From JACCXG01 sp963785755 (GTDB lineage Bacteria; Acidobacteriota; Vicinamibacteria; Vicinamibacterales; 2-12-FULL-66-21), in NCBI GenBank assembly GCA_963785755.1, contig CAWAXG010000039.1, positions 372,001 to 436,000 on the forward strand: a stretch of DNA of 64,000 bases, written 5' to 3'. The notes under the pieces were generated by a model that saw only the letters and a program-made list of their open reading frames with translations, had not been told where the DNA came from and searched no databases. A program made the translations under genes and the position numbers. Of the stretch, positions 32,888-42,488 are shown one piece after another (within the stretch, counting starts at the first letter, position 1; the number at the start of each line of letters is the position of its first letter).

Positions 32888-33086
32888 CGGGTCCGAATCC
32901 TACCATCCTCGGACGACCCGGCTTGCCTGGGTTGGCATTCAGTTCTACGGTCCTGAAAACTACAACCTGAGGCGATTAATGATCCTATTCGAGCCGATTA
33001 CCGCCGTCAGCGGGACGGTTCCTGCGCGCCCGGCTTCGTCAAGCCAGTGGATCGCGCCAGCGGCGACAGGACCCACCAGGGCACGC

Positions 33087-33869
33087 ATGTTCCGTCGCAC
33101 CGCATGTCTGATCTTGTCGCTGGCCGCGTTCGCGGCGGCGATGGGATCCCGATCCGCGTTGAACGCTCAGCGCCTGCCGACGATCGCCGCAGCGGCCAAC
33201 CTCAATTTCGCGCTCACCGAGATCGCCGACCAGTTCGCGCGCGAGCGGGGCAGCCGGATTGAGGTCGTGTTCGGCGCGTCTGGCGCGCTGATGCGTCAGA
33301 TCCATGACGGCGCGCCGTTCGAGCTGTTCCTGGCGGCCGACGAAGAGTTTCCCAACCGGCTCACGGCCGCCGGCCTCACCCGTGACGCGGGCGCGGTTTA
33401 CGCCGTGGGCCGCCTGGTAATCTTCGCGCCCACCGGCTCGCCGCTGACGGTTGACGAACGCCTCGACGGCCTCGCGCGCCTCGTGAAGGCCGGCGGCGTC
33501 GGCCGATTCGCGATTGCGAATCCCGAGATCGCCCCGTACGGGAAGGCGGCGGAGGAAGTGCTGCGCAAGCGTGGACTGTTGGACTCTATTCGCCCGCGGT
33601 TGGTCATGGGCGACACGATTGCCCAGGCGGCCCAGTTCGCGACGACCGGGAACGCGGTCGGCGGTCTCGTCGCCCAATCGCTGGTGCTTGGTCCCGGGTT
33701 TGCGAATCGCGGCACCTACGCACTGATTCCGGAAGCCGATCATTCTCCCCTGCGGCAACGAATGGTCCTCCTCAAGCGCGCCAGTCCGACCGTGGAGCAG
33801 TTCTACGCCTACATGCAGGGGGAGACGGCACGCGCGGTTCTTCGCAAGCATGGGTATGGCGTGCCGTGA
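33087..33869 (+). CDS. modA: Molybdate ABC transporter substrate-binding protein
   Basis: 260 residues. I chose the ATG at 33087, which follows AGGG and opens a normal signal peptide (MFRRTACLILSLAAFAAAMG); an ATG at 32979 would place 36 non-signal residues before it. The mature part has the ModA layout: IAAAANLNFALTEIADQF, VVFGASGALMRQIHDGAPFELFLAADE, FAPTGSPL, IANPEIAPYGKAAEEVL, GDTIAQAAQFATTGNAVGG and a Tyr-rich C-terminal helix. It captures molybdate or tungstate in the periplasm. Neither modB nor modC is adjacent; the next gene is a TonB receptor, so this modA is an orphan within the window. Confidence 0.9.
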   Translation: MFRRTACLILSLAAFAAAMGSRSALNAQRLPTIAAAANLNFALTEIADQFARERGSRIEVVFGASGALMRQIHDGAPFELFLAADEEFPNRLTAAGLTRDAGAVYAVGRLVIFAPTGSPLTVDERLDGLARLVKAGGVGRFAIANPEIAPYGKAAEEVLRKRGLLDSIRPRLVMGDTIAQAAQFATTGNAVGGLVAQSLVLGPGFANRGTYALIPEADHSPLRQRMVLLKRASPTVEQFYAYMQGETARAVLRKHGYGVP

Positions 33870-33872
33870 CGC

Positions 33873-33932
33873 TGGTTCAAGGGTTCAAGGGTTCAGAGGG
33901 TTCAAAGGTTCAGGTTCAAAGGTTCAGCGGTT
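33873..33932 (+). repeat. GGTTCAA short tandem array
   Basis: About eight imperfect copies of an 8-nt unit, (G)GGTTCAA(G/A), directly after the modA stop. It is followed within 10 bp by GATCACCGATCACCGG, the same kind of GATC repeat that fills other gaps further along. Confidence 0.75.
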
Positions 33933-34041
33933 CGCGCCCGATCACCGATCACCGGTCTCGACTCTGTATGAAATGTTTTGATACGACTTGAGTCGATTTG
34001 ATGATCGTCTAAATCCGTTCTACAGTCACTGGCTTAGAGAG

Positions 34042-37000
34042 GTGCATGCGCGGAGGTCGGCGTGGGGACGATTGTGTCTGGGAGTGGTGATAATGACGGT
34101 AGCGTCGCCAGGCGCCGCGCAGATTGGTGGCGCGGGCCTCGCCGGCAGCGTGGTCGATCAGGCCGGGGCCGCGATGCCCGGTGCGACCGTGACGATCACC
34201 GCTGTCGGGACGAATCAATCCCGCACGACGGTCACCGGTCGGGAAGGCACATACGTGGTCACCGGGCTGACGCCGGGGATCTATGGCTTACGCGTCGAGC
34301 TCGCTGGATTCCGCCCGCTGTTGCGCGAAGGCATCCGGCTCGCCACCGGTGAGACCGTACGGCTGGACCTGCAGCTGGAGCTCGGCGCGCTCACCGAGGC
34401 GCTCACCGTCGTGGGTGACGCGCCGCTCCTCAGGAGCGAGACCTCAGGGCTCGGCCACGTCATCGACAACCGGAAAATCGTCGATCTGCCGCTCAACGGC
34501 CGGAGCTTCATCACCCTCGCCAGCCTGGCGCCGGGCGTCGCGGTTCCGCCGCCGCCGGCGGCGCCGTTTCCACGCATCAACGGCGGCCGGCCGCGGACCA
34601 ACGAGTACCTGTTCGATGGCATCTCGGTCCTGCAGCCCGAGCCGGGGCAGGTCGCCTTCTTTCCCAACATCGACGCGATCCAGGAGTTCAGGATTGAAAG
34701 CAACAGCCCGCCCGCCGAGTTCGGGCGCTTCAACGGCGGCGTGATCAACCTGACGACGAAGGCCGGCAGCAATACGCTGCGGGGAAGCGTGTTCGAGTTC
34801 TTCCGCCACGAAGAGCTGAACGCCCGGAACTTCTTTGCCTCGACCAGCGCCGCCAAACCGCAGTTTCGCCGCAATCAGTTCGGCGGCGTCCTCGGTGGAC
34901 CGCTTCGCCGCGACCGGTCGTTCTTCTTCATCGACTACCAGGGCCAGCGGCAGACGATCGGACGGACGGTCATCTCCACGGTGCCGACGGCACTGCAGCG
35001 TCAGGGCATCTTTACTGAAGCCATCGGCGCGCGCGTGCCGGCCATCTACGATCCCGGCACAACCGCACCGGTCGCCATCGGCGGCGTCACACGCAGTCAG
35101 TTCTCGAACAACACCATTCCAATAGAACGGATGGACTCCGTTGCCAGGACGCTCCTGGAACGGTATCCGCTTCCGACCAGCGCCGGAACGGCGAACAACT
35201 ATCGCCGCGTGGACAACGAAACCGTCGATCAGGATCAGATCAGTCTTCGGCTCGATCACCGTCTGCCGGCAAATCGGGACCAGCTGTTCGGACGCATGAC
35301 CCGATTCGAAGAGGAGTTCATCCCGGTCAGGCCGCTGCCCGATGGCAGCGGGCTGACGACCGGGACGCTCGGACCGCAGCACACGACGTCGTGGTCATTC
35401 GCGTCCAGTTACCAGCGCGCGTTCTCGAGCAACGTCCTCAACGAGCTTCGAATCGGGGACACCAGGCGCACGGTCGGGCGGACGGCCGCTCAGCTCGACG
35501 GAACTCCGTCAACCAGCCTGGGTCTTCCTGGTATTCCGTCCAACGCGCAGTTCCCGAACACGCTGCCCACGTTTCTTATTGGCGGCTATCAACAGCTCGG
35601 ATCGCCGGTGAGCACGGCGTCGGAGTTCGGCACGAGCGTCACGCAGATCGCGAACGCACTGACCTGGCTGAAGGGGCGGCACACGCTCAAGATGGGCGCG
35701 GATCTGCGCTGGGAGCGCCTCGACGTCGTGCAGCCGCCGTCTCCGACGGGATCGTTCACGTTCAGCAATCTGTTCACCGACCTGCCGGGCACGCCCAACA
35801 CGGGGACGCCCTTCGCGAGTTTTCTCCTCGGCCAGGTGCAGCAGTTCTCGATCGACCTGCAACAGGAGGAGATAAGGAACCGTGCGCACTTCGAGGAATA
35901 CTTCATTCAGGACGACTGGCGCGTCTCCGATCGCCTGACCGTCAACGGCGGTGTGCGCTACACGCTGAACTTTCCCTCGACCGAAAAGAACGACCAGGTT
36001 GCCGTCTTCAATCTGACGACCCGTCAGCTCGAGTATCTCGGCCGCGACGGCCAGCCGCACGCCGCACGGGAACTCCACAAGCTCAACTTCGGGCCGCGTC
36101 TCGGCATCGTCGGCCGCGTCACGGACAAGACCGTGGCGCGGGTCGGCTACGGCCTGGTCTGGATTGAGATGGCCGGGATCACCACACCGTTCACGACGCC
36201 GGTGTTTCCATTCCTCCAGACCGTGTCGCAGCGCACGCTGGACAACATCACACCCGCGTTCACGCTCTCCGCGGGGCCTCAGGTCGAGCCGATCCCGCTC
36301 ACGCCTGATGCAGGTCTCGGGCAGGGGGTGTTCTCCGTCGATCGCGATCTCGGCTCGGGGTACGTCCAGCAGTGGAATGCATCGTTTCAGCGCGAGCTGA
36401 CGGCGAACATCGCGGTGGAGGTCGCCTACACCGGATCGAAGATTACCCGTGTCGGCCTTCCCGACACGAACCTGAATCAGCTGACCGTCGAACAGCTGGC
36501 GCTGGGCGCGCCGCTGCAGCAGCGCGTCGACAATCCGTTCTTCGGCTCGATCCCGCGTTCGTCCTCGCTCGGTGATCCGACGATTCCGGTCGCGCAGCTC
36601 CTCAAGCCCTATCCGCAGTACACGACGGTGAGCCTGTATCGCAACAACGTCGGGACGACGATCTATCACGGCTTCTATACGAAGCTGGAACAGCGCTTCT
36701 CGCGCGGCCTCTCGTATCTCGTCAGCTACACCCGCTCGAAGCTGGTCGACGACGCCTCGTCGGTCTTCGACGCGTCCATCCTGACCGGACCCGTCGCCAA
36801 CTTTCCCGTCGCCGACAGCTTCAACCGCCGGCTCGAACGCGACTACTCGACCGGCGACATCCCACACGTGTTCGTGGCATCGGCGGTGTGGGATCTTCCC
36901 TGGGGTGCAAACCGGCGCAGTCGCGTGAGTGGCGTCTGGGGCAGCCTGGTCAACGACTGGACGCTCGCGGGCGTCCTCACGCTGCAATCGGGCATTCCGC

Positions 37001-37395
37001 TCGCGATCGCCCAGACCACCAACAACAACGCCTTCGCGGGGTTCGGGACTCAGCGGCCCAATCTGACCGGCGACCCCACTCTCCCGGCTGACGAGCGGTC
37101 CGTCAGCCGGTGGTTCAACACCAGCGCCTTCAGCGCAGCGCCGGCATTCACGCTCGGCACGAGCTCGCGCAATCCGGTCCGCGGGCCGGCCTATCGCAAT
37201 CTCGACCTCGCGCTGATGCGCCGGGTGCCGCTGTCAGGGACCATGGCCTTCGAGTTGAGGGCGGAGGTGTTCAACGCCACCAACACGCCGCCACTGGGGG
37301 CGCCGAACATGACGGTCGGCTCGGCGGCGTTCGGGACGATTACCTCGGCGGGCGATCCTCGCGTCGTGCAGCTGGCCGTGAAGTTCGTGTTCTGA
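34042..37395 (+). CDS. TonB-dependent receptor with carboxypeptidase-regulatory-like N-domain
   Basis: 1117 residues if the GTG at 34042 is used; a TTG at 33988 would add 18 residues. The chosen start opens a good signal peptide (LCLGVVIMTVASPGAAQ). An N-terminal CarboxypepD-reg-like domain (LAGSVVDQAGAAMPGATVTIT ... YVVTGLTPGIYGLRVELAGF) precedes a plug domain (IVDLPLNGRSFITLASLAPGV; INGGRPRTNEYLFDGISV; EFGRFNGGVINLTTKAGSN) and a 22-strand barrel that ends in LAVKFVF. This is the Oar/SusC-like receptor class abundant in Acidobacteriota, taking up oligosaccharides or peptides across the outer membrane. No SusD-like partner is adjacent. The substrate is unknown. Confidence 0.9.
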   Translation: MHARRSAWGRLCLGVVIMTVASPGAAQIGGAGLAGSVVDQAGAAMPGATVTITAVGTNQSRTTVTGREGTYVVTGLTPGIYGLRVELAGFRPLLREGIRLATGETVRLDLQLELGALTEALTVVGDAPLLRSETSGLGHVIDNRKIVDLPLNGRSFITLASLAPGVAVPPPPAAPFPRINGGRPRTNEYLFDGISVLQPEPGQVAFFPNIDAIQEFRIESNSPPAEFGRFNGGVINLTTKAGSNTLRGSVFEFFRHEELNARNFFASTSAAKPQFRRNQFGGVLGGPLRRDRSFFFIDYQGQRQTIGRTVISTVPTALQRQGIFTEAIGARVPAIYDPGTTAPVAIGGVTRSQFSNNTIPIERMDSVARTLLERYPLPTSAGTANNYRRVDNETVDQDQISLRLDHRLPANRDQLFGRMTRFEEEFIPVRPLPDGSGLTTGTLGPQHTTSWSFASSYQRAFSSNVLNELRIGDTRRTVGRTAAQLDGTPSTSLGLPGIPSNAQFPNTLPTFLIGGYQQLGSPVSTASEFGTSVTQIANALTWLKGRHTLKMGADLRWERLDVVQPPSPTGSFTFSNLFTDLPGTPNTGTPFASFLLGQVQQFSIDLQQEEIRNRAHFEEYFIQDDWRVSDRLTVNGGVRYTLNFPSTEKNDQVAVFNLTTRQLEYLGRDGQPHAARELHKLNFGPRLGIVGRVTDKTVARVGYGLVWIEMAGITTPFTTPVFPFLQTVSQRTLDNITPAFTLSAGPQVEPIPLTPDAGLGQGVFSVDRDLGSGYVQQWNASFQRELTANIAVEVAYTGSKITRVGLPDTNLNQLTVEQLALGAPLQQRVDNPFFGSIPRSSSLGDPTIPVAQLLKPYPQYTTVSLYRNNVGTTIYHGFYTKLEQRFSRGLSYLVSYTRSKLVDDASSVFDASILTGPVANFPVADSFNRRLERDYSTGDIPHVFVASAVWDLPWGANRRSRVSGVWGSLVNDWTLAGVLTLQSGIPLAIAQTTNNNAFAGFGTQRPNLTGDPTLPADERSVSRWFNTSAFSAAPAFTLGTSSRNPVRGPAYRNLDLALMRRVPLSGTMAFELRAEVFNATNTPPLGAPNMTVGSAAFGTITSAGDPRVVQLAVKFVF

Positions 37396-37742
37396 CGCCG
37401 GAACTTCTACCCTAAAAGCAGACCTCCCGTCCTCGTCCTCCCTGTAAAAAGATCAGGTGGGGGCAGTGGGGGTCAGGGAGTTCGCTAACAACACGAAGAC
37501 CACCTGCCTTTGTGCTCCGCCGTCGGCTCGTTTACGTCTCGACTCACGTTCAATCCTGTGATCCGCCGACGATTTCGTAATCGCGTTCGAGGTCATCCCG
37601 CGCGCGCCAAAGGCTTCAGGGTCAATGACCTGGCACCCCGATCCGAATCGAGATCTCGAATTCCAGCGAGCGCCGCCATCAGCACCGATCGAAGCGGTGA
37701 TAAGGTATGGTCTTTGCCAACGGGTCCGGGCGTGGAGGCTTC
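37396..37742. other. Intergenic stretch, no gene recognised
   Basis: About 350 bp between the TonB receptor and bactofilin genes. One open frame (37510-37746) gives Arg/Ser-rich sequence without family resemblance and shadows the bactofilin start. The only local structure is a CTCCCTG ... CAGGGAG pair near 37437-37480 that could be a terminator stem for the receptor. Confidence 0.35.
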
Positions 37743-38084
37743 ATGAGCAACGGACAGACCATCGTGATCAAGGGCGAAGTCAGCGGCGACGAAGATCTCG
37801 TGATTGCCGGCCGCGTCGAAGGACGGATAGATCTGGGGGGCCGCGTGCTCACGCTGGCGCCGGGCTCCCATGTCGACGGCGACGTTGTCGCGGGGACGGT
37901 CATCGTCTCGGGCGAGGTCGACGGCAACGTGGAGGCGACGAGCCGCCTCGAGGTTCGCAATACCGCCGCCGTCGAAGGACATCTCAAGGCGCCGCAGCTC
38001 GTGATCGCGGACGGCGCGCAGGTCACCGCAACGGTCGACATGCCTCAGCACGAGGCGCGTCAGAAGCTCGCGCTCGCGGGTTAG
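37743..38084 (+). CDS. Bactofilin (polymer-forming cytoskeletal protein)
   Basis: 113 residues from the ATG at 37743, preceded by GGAGG at a 4-5 nt spacing. The sequence is the bactofilin beta-helix: IVIKGEVSGDEDLVIAGRVEGRIDLGGRVLTLAPGSHVDGDVVAGTVIVSGEVDGNVEATSRLEVRNTAAVEGHLKAPQLVIADGAQVTATVDM, with Gly/Val-rich rungs every six residues or so. Bactofilins polymerise without nucleotide and scaffold envelope or cell-shape proteins. It is short, with only brief disordered tails. The ABC permease beyond is convergent, so it is monocistronic. Confidence 0.93.
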   Translation: MSNGQTIVIKGEVSGDEDLVIAGRVEGRIDLGGRVLTLAPGSHVDGDVVAGTVIVSGEVDGNVEATSRLEVRNTAAVEGHLKAPQLVIADGAQVTATVDMPQHEARQKLALAG

Positions 38085-38182
38085 CTCTCGTCAACCTTCA
38101 CTCTCCAACTTCTCCGCCGCGGCGTGCGTCGATCCGTGCGCGCGAGGGCGGGGACGTTGGAGCGTGACGGAACTCGCGCCGA

Positions 38183-40645
38183 TCACTCGTCGCGCAGCGC
38201 GACGACCGGATCGATCAGTGTCGCCCGCCGTGCGGGCACATAGCTCGCCAGCAGCGCGATCGCCACGAGCACCAGCGGGACGATCGAGAACGTCAGTACG
38301 TCGGTCGCGCTGACGCCGAAGAGCAGGCTGGCCATCACGCGCGTCAATGCCGCCGCGAAGATCAGGCCGACGACCGCCCCGGCGACGCTCAGCTCCATTC
38401 CCTGCCGAATCACCATCTGGACGATGTTGCGCCGCGGCGCGCCGAGCGCCATGCGCACGCCGATATCGTGCGTGCTCTGCGAGACCAGGTGGGACATCAC
38501 GCCGTAGACCCCGACGACAGCGAGAATCAACGCGAAGAGCGCAAATGCGCCGAGCATGATCGTGGCGAACCGCTGGCGCGCCAGGGAGCCTTTCATGCGG
38601 TCGTCCATCGTCCTCACGTCATAGACGGGGATCGTCGGGTCGACTGCGTGGATCTCCCGGAGGATCGCCCCGGCGACCGTGGCGGGATCCATCGAAGTAC
38701 GCGCGACCTGATAGGTCATCAACCCGAGCGAAGGCCGATACACCACGATGCGCCCGTCGACGTCGAGGCCGTACTGCTTGACCGTGCCGACCACGCCGAC
38801 GATCGTGATCGGCTGCTTCGGATCATGCCAGACGCGCTTGCCGACCGCGTCCTGGCCGGGCCAGAAGCGCTGTGCGAACTTGTCGTCGATCAGCGCGACC
38901 GGCTGCGCGTTCGCCAGCGCATCGAAGTCGGTGAAGAAGCGCCCCTTCAACAGCGGAATCTCCATCGTCCGGAAGTAGTCCGGCGTGGCCCCCCGTTGAT
39001 CGACCTGGAGCTCCTGACCCGGCTGCGGAGTCCATCCCTCGACGTTGATCGACCCCCAGCCGACCGACGAGGTGAACGGCAGTGACGACACTGCACCGCG
39101 CAGCTTCACCCCGGGTACCTTCGCGAGCCGATCGCCGAACTCCCGGAAGGATTCGATGGCGGCTTCACGATTCTCGAACCGCCGTCCGCTGGCGCCGAGC
39201 CGCATCGAAATCACACTGTCCGGATTGAAGCCGGGAGACACGCTCTGCAGCTTCACGAAACTCCGGATGAGGAGTCCGGCGGCAATGAGCAGCATGAGTG
39301 ACAACGCCACTTCAGCCACAACGAGCAGGCTGCGCAGGCGGCGGCGCGAACCGCCGAAGCCGCCGTCCCCCTGCGCGCTCCGGCCGCCGGCCTTGAGGGC
39401 CGTGTTGAGATCGACCATCGCCGCGCGAATCGCCGGCGCCAGCCCGAAGAGAATGCCGGTCAGGATCGACACGCCGAACGTGAAGGCCAGCACCGTGAGA
39501 TCGATCCTGATGATGTCGAGTCGCGGGATGTTGCCCGGGTTGATCGTGCGCACGACCGTGAGGCTCGCCTTGGCGATGAGCAGGCCGGCCGCGCCGCCCA
39601 TCAGGCCCAGCACGATGCTCTCGGTCAACAACTGACGAATCAGGCGACGCCATCCCGCTCCGAGCGCGATCCGGATGGCGACCTCCTTCTGTCTGCCGCT
39701 GGCGCGGGTCAGGAGCAGGTTGGCGACGTTGGCGCAGGCGATCAGCAGCACCAGCGTGACCGAACCGAGCAGGACGAGCACCGCCCTCCGGACGTCGCCG
39801 ACGACCTGATCGAGGAGCGGTACCACGCTGATCGTGAACGTCCGGTCGCGCTTGTCCTTGTCGCGGATGCGGCCGGCGATCGCGCTGACATCGCTCTGCG
39901 CCTGCTCCAGCGTCACCCCCGGCTTCAACCGAGCCATGAGGTTGTAGTTCTCGTCGCCGCGGGCCCGGACCGCATCCGCGCCGAGAGGAAGCGGCAGGAA
40001 CACGTCCATCTGATTGATGCTCGCCACCGTCGGCATGATTTCCTCGTTCAGGAGGAACTCCGGCCCGAGGACGCCGGCAACGGTGAACTGGTTCTTGCCC
40101 GGGCCGCTTCCCGGGACGACGCCGTTCAACGTGATGCTCCTGCCGACGACCTTCGGATCCGAGCTGAACAGGCGAGTCCAGAAGTTGTAACTGAGGATGA
40201 CGACCGGTTCCTTGCCCGGCACATCGTCGTCGCTCAGCAGCAGGCGGCCGTAGAGCGGCTGCGCGCCGAGCAGCTGGAACAGGCTGGATGAGGTACGAAG
40301 GGCCTGAACCCGTTCGGGCCGATCCAGGCCGAGCAGGGTTCCGCTGCGGCCCTGCGAAATCGACATCAGTTCGAACGAGCGGTTTTCGGTCCTGACGTCG
40401 ATGTACTGACCCGGAGATGGCCAGTCCTGCGGAATGTTGATGCCCGGCGACCGCAGCCAGAGGATCACGAGACGGTCCGGATCCGGATAGGGGAGCGGCT
40501 TCAGCAGCAGGGCGTTCACCACGCTGAAGATCGCGGTATTCGCGCCGATGCCGATGGCCAGGGACGCCACAATCACCAGGCTCACGCTCGAGCTTTTGGT
40601 CAGCGTGCGCAGCGCGTAGCGAATGTCCTGCAAGAGGGTATGCAT
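38183..40645 (-). CDS. MacB/ADOP-family ABC transporter permease
   Basis: 820 residues. It contains two FtsX-type permease units, each with an N-terminal helix, a periplasmic MacB-PCD-like domain and three more helices. Landmarks are LLQDIRYALRTLTKSSS, GIGANTAIFSVVNALLLKPLPYPDPDRLV, IACANVANLLLTRASGRQKEVAIRIALGAGWRRLIRQLLTES, VVAEVALSLMLLIAAGLLIRSF, and a C-terminal THDIGVRMALGAPRRNIV ... PARRATLIDPVVALRDE. This is the ADOP family, common in Acidobacteriota. The ATPase is not adjacent. Substrates could be lipids, peptides or antibiotics. It lacks the extended cytoplasmic prefix of its 53-kb relative. Confidence 0.92.
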   Translation of the reverse strand: MHTLLQDIRYALRTLTKSSSVSLVIVASLAIGIGANTAIFSVVNALLLKPLPYPDPDRLVILWLRSPGINIPQDWPSPGQYIDVRTENRSFELMSISQGRSGTLLGLDRPERVQALRTSSSLFQLLGAQPLYGRLLLSDDDVPGKEPVVILSYNFWTRLFSSDPKVVGRSITLNGVVPGSGPGKNQFTVAGVLGPEFLLNEEIMPTVASINQMDVFLPLPLGADAVRARGDENYNLMARLKPGVTLEQAQSDVSAIAGRIRDKDKRDRTFTISVVPLLDQVVGDVRRAVLVLLGSVTLVLLIACANVANLLLTRASGRQKEVAIRIALGAGWRRLIRQLLTESIVLGLMGGAAGLLIAKASLTVVRTINPGNIPRLDIIRIDLTVLAFTFGVSILTGILFGLAPAIRAAMVDLNTALKAGGRSAQGDGGFGGSRRRLRSLLVVAEVALSLMLLIAAGLLIRSFVKLQSVSPGFNPDSVISMRLGASGRRFENREAAIESFREFGDRLAKVPGVKLRGAVSSLPFTSSVGWGSINVEGWTPQPGQELQVDQRGATPDYFRTMEIPLLKGRFFTDFDALANAQPVALIDDKFAQRFWPGQDAVGKRVWHDPKQPITIVGVVGTVKQYGLDVDGRIVVYRPSLGLMTYQVARTSMDPATVAGAILREIHAVDPTIPVYDVRTMDDRMKGSLARQRFATIMLGAFALFALILAVVGVYGVMSHLVSQSTHDIGVRMALGAPRRNIVQMVIRQGMELSVAGAVVGLIFAAALTRVMASLLFGVSATDVLTFSIVPLVLVAIALLASYVPARRATLIDPVVALRDE

Positions 40646-40745
40646 GGCTGCTTTGACGTTGGAGTGCCGGATTTCGTTGGTGGTTTCCGGGCCAAATCGG
40701 CGGCGTGGCGACCAGGCGGCCGCTCCCCTTTAGCGGTCACATCCA

Positions 40746-42284
40746 CTATTGCCTGGCAATGGCGCTGCTGCTTTTGCGCAGCAGGTACTTCTGGATCTTG
40801 CCGGTGGCGGTCTTCGGCAGAGCCTCGACGAAGTGGAACGCGCGCGGCACCTTGAAGTGCGCGAGTCGCTCGCGAGTGAACTGACGGAGCTCCTCGGCCG
40901 ACGCCTCGGCGTCTGGCCGCAGGACGACGAACGCGTGCGGCGACTCGCCCCACTCGGGATCCGCGAGCCCCACCACCGCGGCCTCGAGCACCGCCGAATG
41001 CCGCAGAAGCATCCCTTCGATCTCCACCGACGAGATGTTCTCGCCGCCGCTGATGATCACGTCCTTGAACCGGTCGCGGATCTCGATGTAGCGATCGGGA
41101 TGGACGACGGCGGCATCGCCGGTGTGGAACCAGCCGTCTCGAATCGCCGCCGCGGTGGCGCCAGGATCATTGTAGTAGCCGGCCATCACCACGTTCCCCC
41201 TCGCGACGATCTCTCCCATCGTCTCGCCGTCGCGGGGCACGTCGGAACCAGTCTCGTCGACGACCCGCACCTCGCCGGACGTCACCAGCTCGACGCCCTG
41301 CCGCGCCTTGATCACGGCGCGCTCGTCGCCCGACAGCCCGGCGTGGTCCGGTCTCGGCTCGCAGACGGTGATGAAGGGAGAGGTCTCGGTCAGGCCGTAG
41401 ACCTGCGTGACGGTCCAGCCGACCTCACCCTCGATGCGCGCGATGGTAGCGGCCGCCGGCGGTGCCCCGGCTGTGAGTACCCGCAAGCCTGCGGGCACAT
41501 CGCCCCTGCGATCCGCCGGCAGGTTCGCCAGGCCGATGAGCACCGTTGGAGCCGCGCAGAGCGTAGTGATCCGCTCGCGTCGCGCGAGCTCGAAGACCAG
41601 CGCCGGGTCCACCTTCCGAAGGCACACGTGCGTGGCGCCGACAGCCGTGACCGTCCAGACGAACGTCCAGCCGTTGGCGTGAAACATGGGGAGCGTCCAC
41701 AGATACCGATCCGCCGAGGTCATGGGGAGGTGCAGGAGCGTCCCGATGCAGTTCATCCAGGCGTTCCGATGCGTGATCATCACGCCCTTCGGCCGCGACG
41801 TGGTGCCGCTCGTGTAGTTGATGGTGAGGAGATCGGATTCCTGAATCGGCACTGGCGCGGGCCCGGCGGCCTCGGCGAGCGCCGCTTCGTAGTCGAGCCA
41901 CCCGTTGCGCCCGCCTTCGAGCGCGACGAAGAGGCGGACGGTGGGCAGGTCGCCGCGGATGCTCTCGACCGCGTCGAGATAGTCGCGATGTGCGCACACG
42001 ACCGACGCGCCACTGTGACGGATCACATAACGAAAATCATCCGCCGTGAGACGGTAGTTCACCGGGACCATGACCGCCCCGAGCAGAGGGATGGCGTAGT
42101 ACCCCTCGAGGTGCGTGTGAGTATTGGGCGCGATGTAGACGACGCGGTCGCCTGGGAGGACGCCCGCCGCCTGCAGGTACCCGGCCCAGCGCTCGCATCG
42201 AGCGAAGAACTGCTCGTAAGTATGGCGCACCTCGCCGTCGACCACGGCCTCGCAGGAGCCGTAGAGGCGGCGCGCCCGGCGCAT
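40746..42284 (-). CDS. AMP-dependent acyl-CoA synthetase/ligase
   Basis: 512 residues of the ANL superfamily, activating a carboxylic acid with ATP and CoA. The P-loop-like motif LLTINYTSGTTSRPKGVMITHRN, GWTFVWTVTAVGATHVCLRKV, the A5 motif QVYGLTETSP, GWFHTGDAAVVHPDRYIEIRDRFKDVIISGGENISSVEIE, and the C-terminal Lys in PKTATGKIQKYLLRK are all present. Chain length of the acyl substrate cannot be predicted; the sequence resembles medium/long-chain and benzoate-type ligases. The ATG at 42284 may be slightly internal, since good homology begins right at the first codons. The 97-bp repeat lies upstream. Confidence 0.92.
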   Translation of the reverse strand: MRRARRLYGSCEAVVDGEVRHTYEQFFARCERWAGYLQAAGVLPGDRVVYIAPNTHTHLEGYYAIPLLGAVMVPVNYRLTADDFRYVIRHSGASVVCAHRDYLDAVESIRGDLPTVRLFVALEGGRNGWLDYEAALAEAAGPAPVPIQESDLLTINYTSGTTSRPKGVMITHRNAWMNCIGTLLHLPMTSADRYLWTLPMFHANGWTFVWTVTAVGATHVCLRKVDPALVFELARRERITTLCAAPTVLIGLANLPADRRGDVPAGLRVLTAGAPPAAATIARIEGEVGWTVTQVYGLTETSPFITVCEPRPDHAGLSGDERAVIKARQGVELVTSGEVRVVDETGSDVPRDGETMGEIVARGNVVMAGYYNDPGATAAAIRDGWFHTGDAAVVHPDRYIEIRDRFKDVIISGGENISSVEIEGMLLRHSAVLEAAVVGLADPEWGESPHAFVVLRPDAEASAEELRQFTRERLAHFKVPRAFHFVEALPKTATGKIQKYLLRKSSSAIARQ

Positions 42285-42391
42285 GAACTCGAGCGGCGAG
42301 AGAGGGACTTCGATGGGCGCAGTCTATTCCACCGTGCCGTCGCCGAAAAGGCCTGCGCCTGATGTGCCCGAAGAACGTCGCCGCCGCCTCG

Positions 42392-42488
42392 CTAGAGGCC
42401 TTGACCGGCTCGATTCCGAGCATTTGAGCCATGTTTCGGTCAAGGCCGTCCGCGCGTCAGCGCGGCGTTACCAAACAATGTGACCTAG
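42392..42488 (-). repeat. CTAG-bounded dispersed repeat, copy 2
   Basis: 97 bp in reverse orientation relative to copy 1 at 15606-15703, with a few substitutions and a 1-nt length difference in the central loop. Both copies share the CTAGGTC start, TTGTTTGGTAACG, CCGCGCTGACGCGCGG, the GGCCTTGACCG / CGGTCAAGGCC pair and the CTCTAG end. It covers the 3' end of the 42457-43074 gene and contributes its last codons and TGA stop. Confidence 0.85.

Noticed and set aside
34042..37395. SusC/SusD pair
   Set aside because: No SusD-like lipoprotein follows either TonB receptor.
37510..37746. Possible small gene before bactofilin
   Set aside because: Low-complexity basic translation overlapping the bactofilin start and Shine-Dalgarno; no start signal.
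42037..42432. Separate gene starting inside repeat copy 2
   Set aside because: The open frame begins in the repeat but runs into the acyl-CoA ligase in another frame, with no family features.
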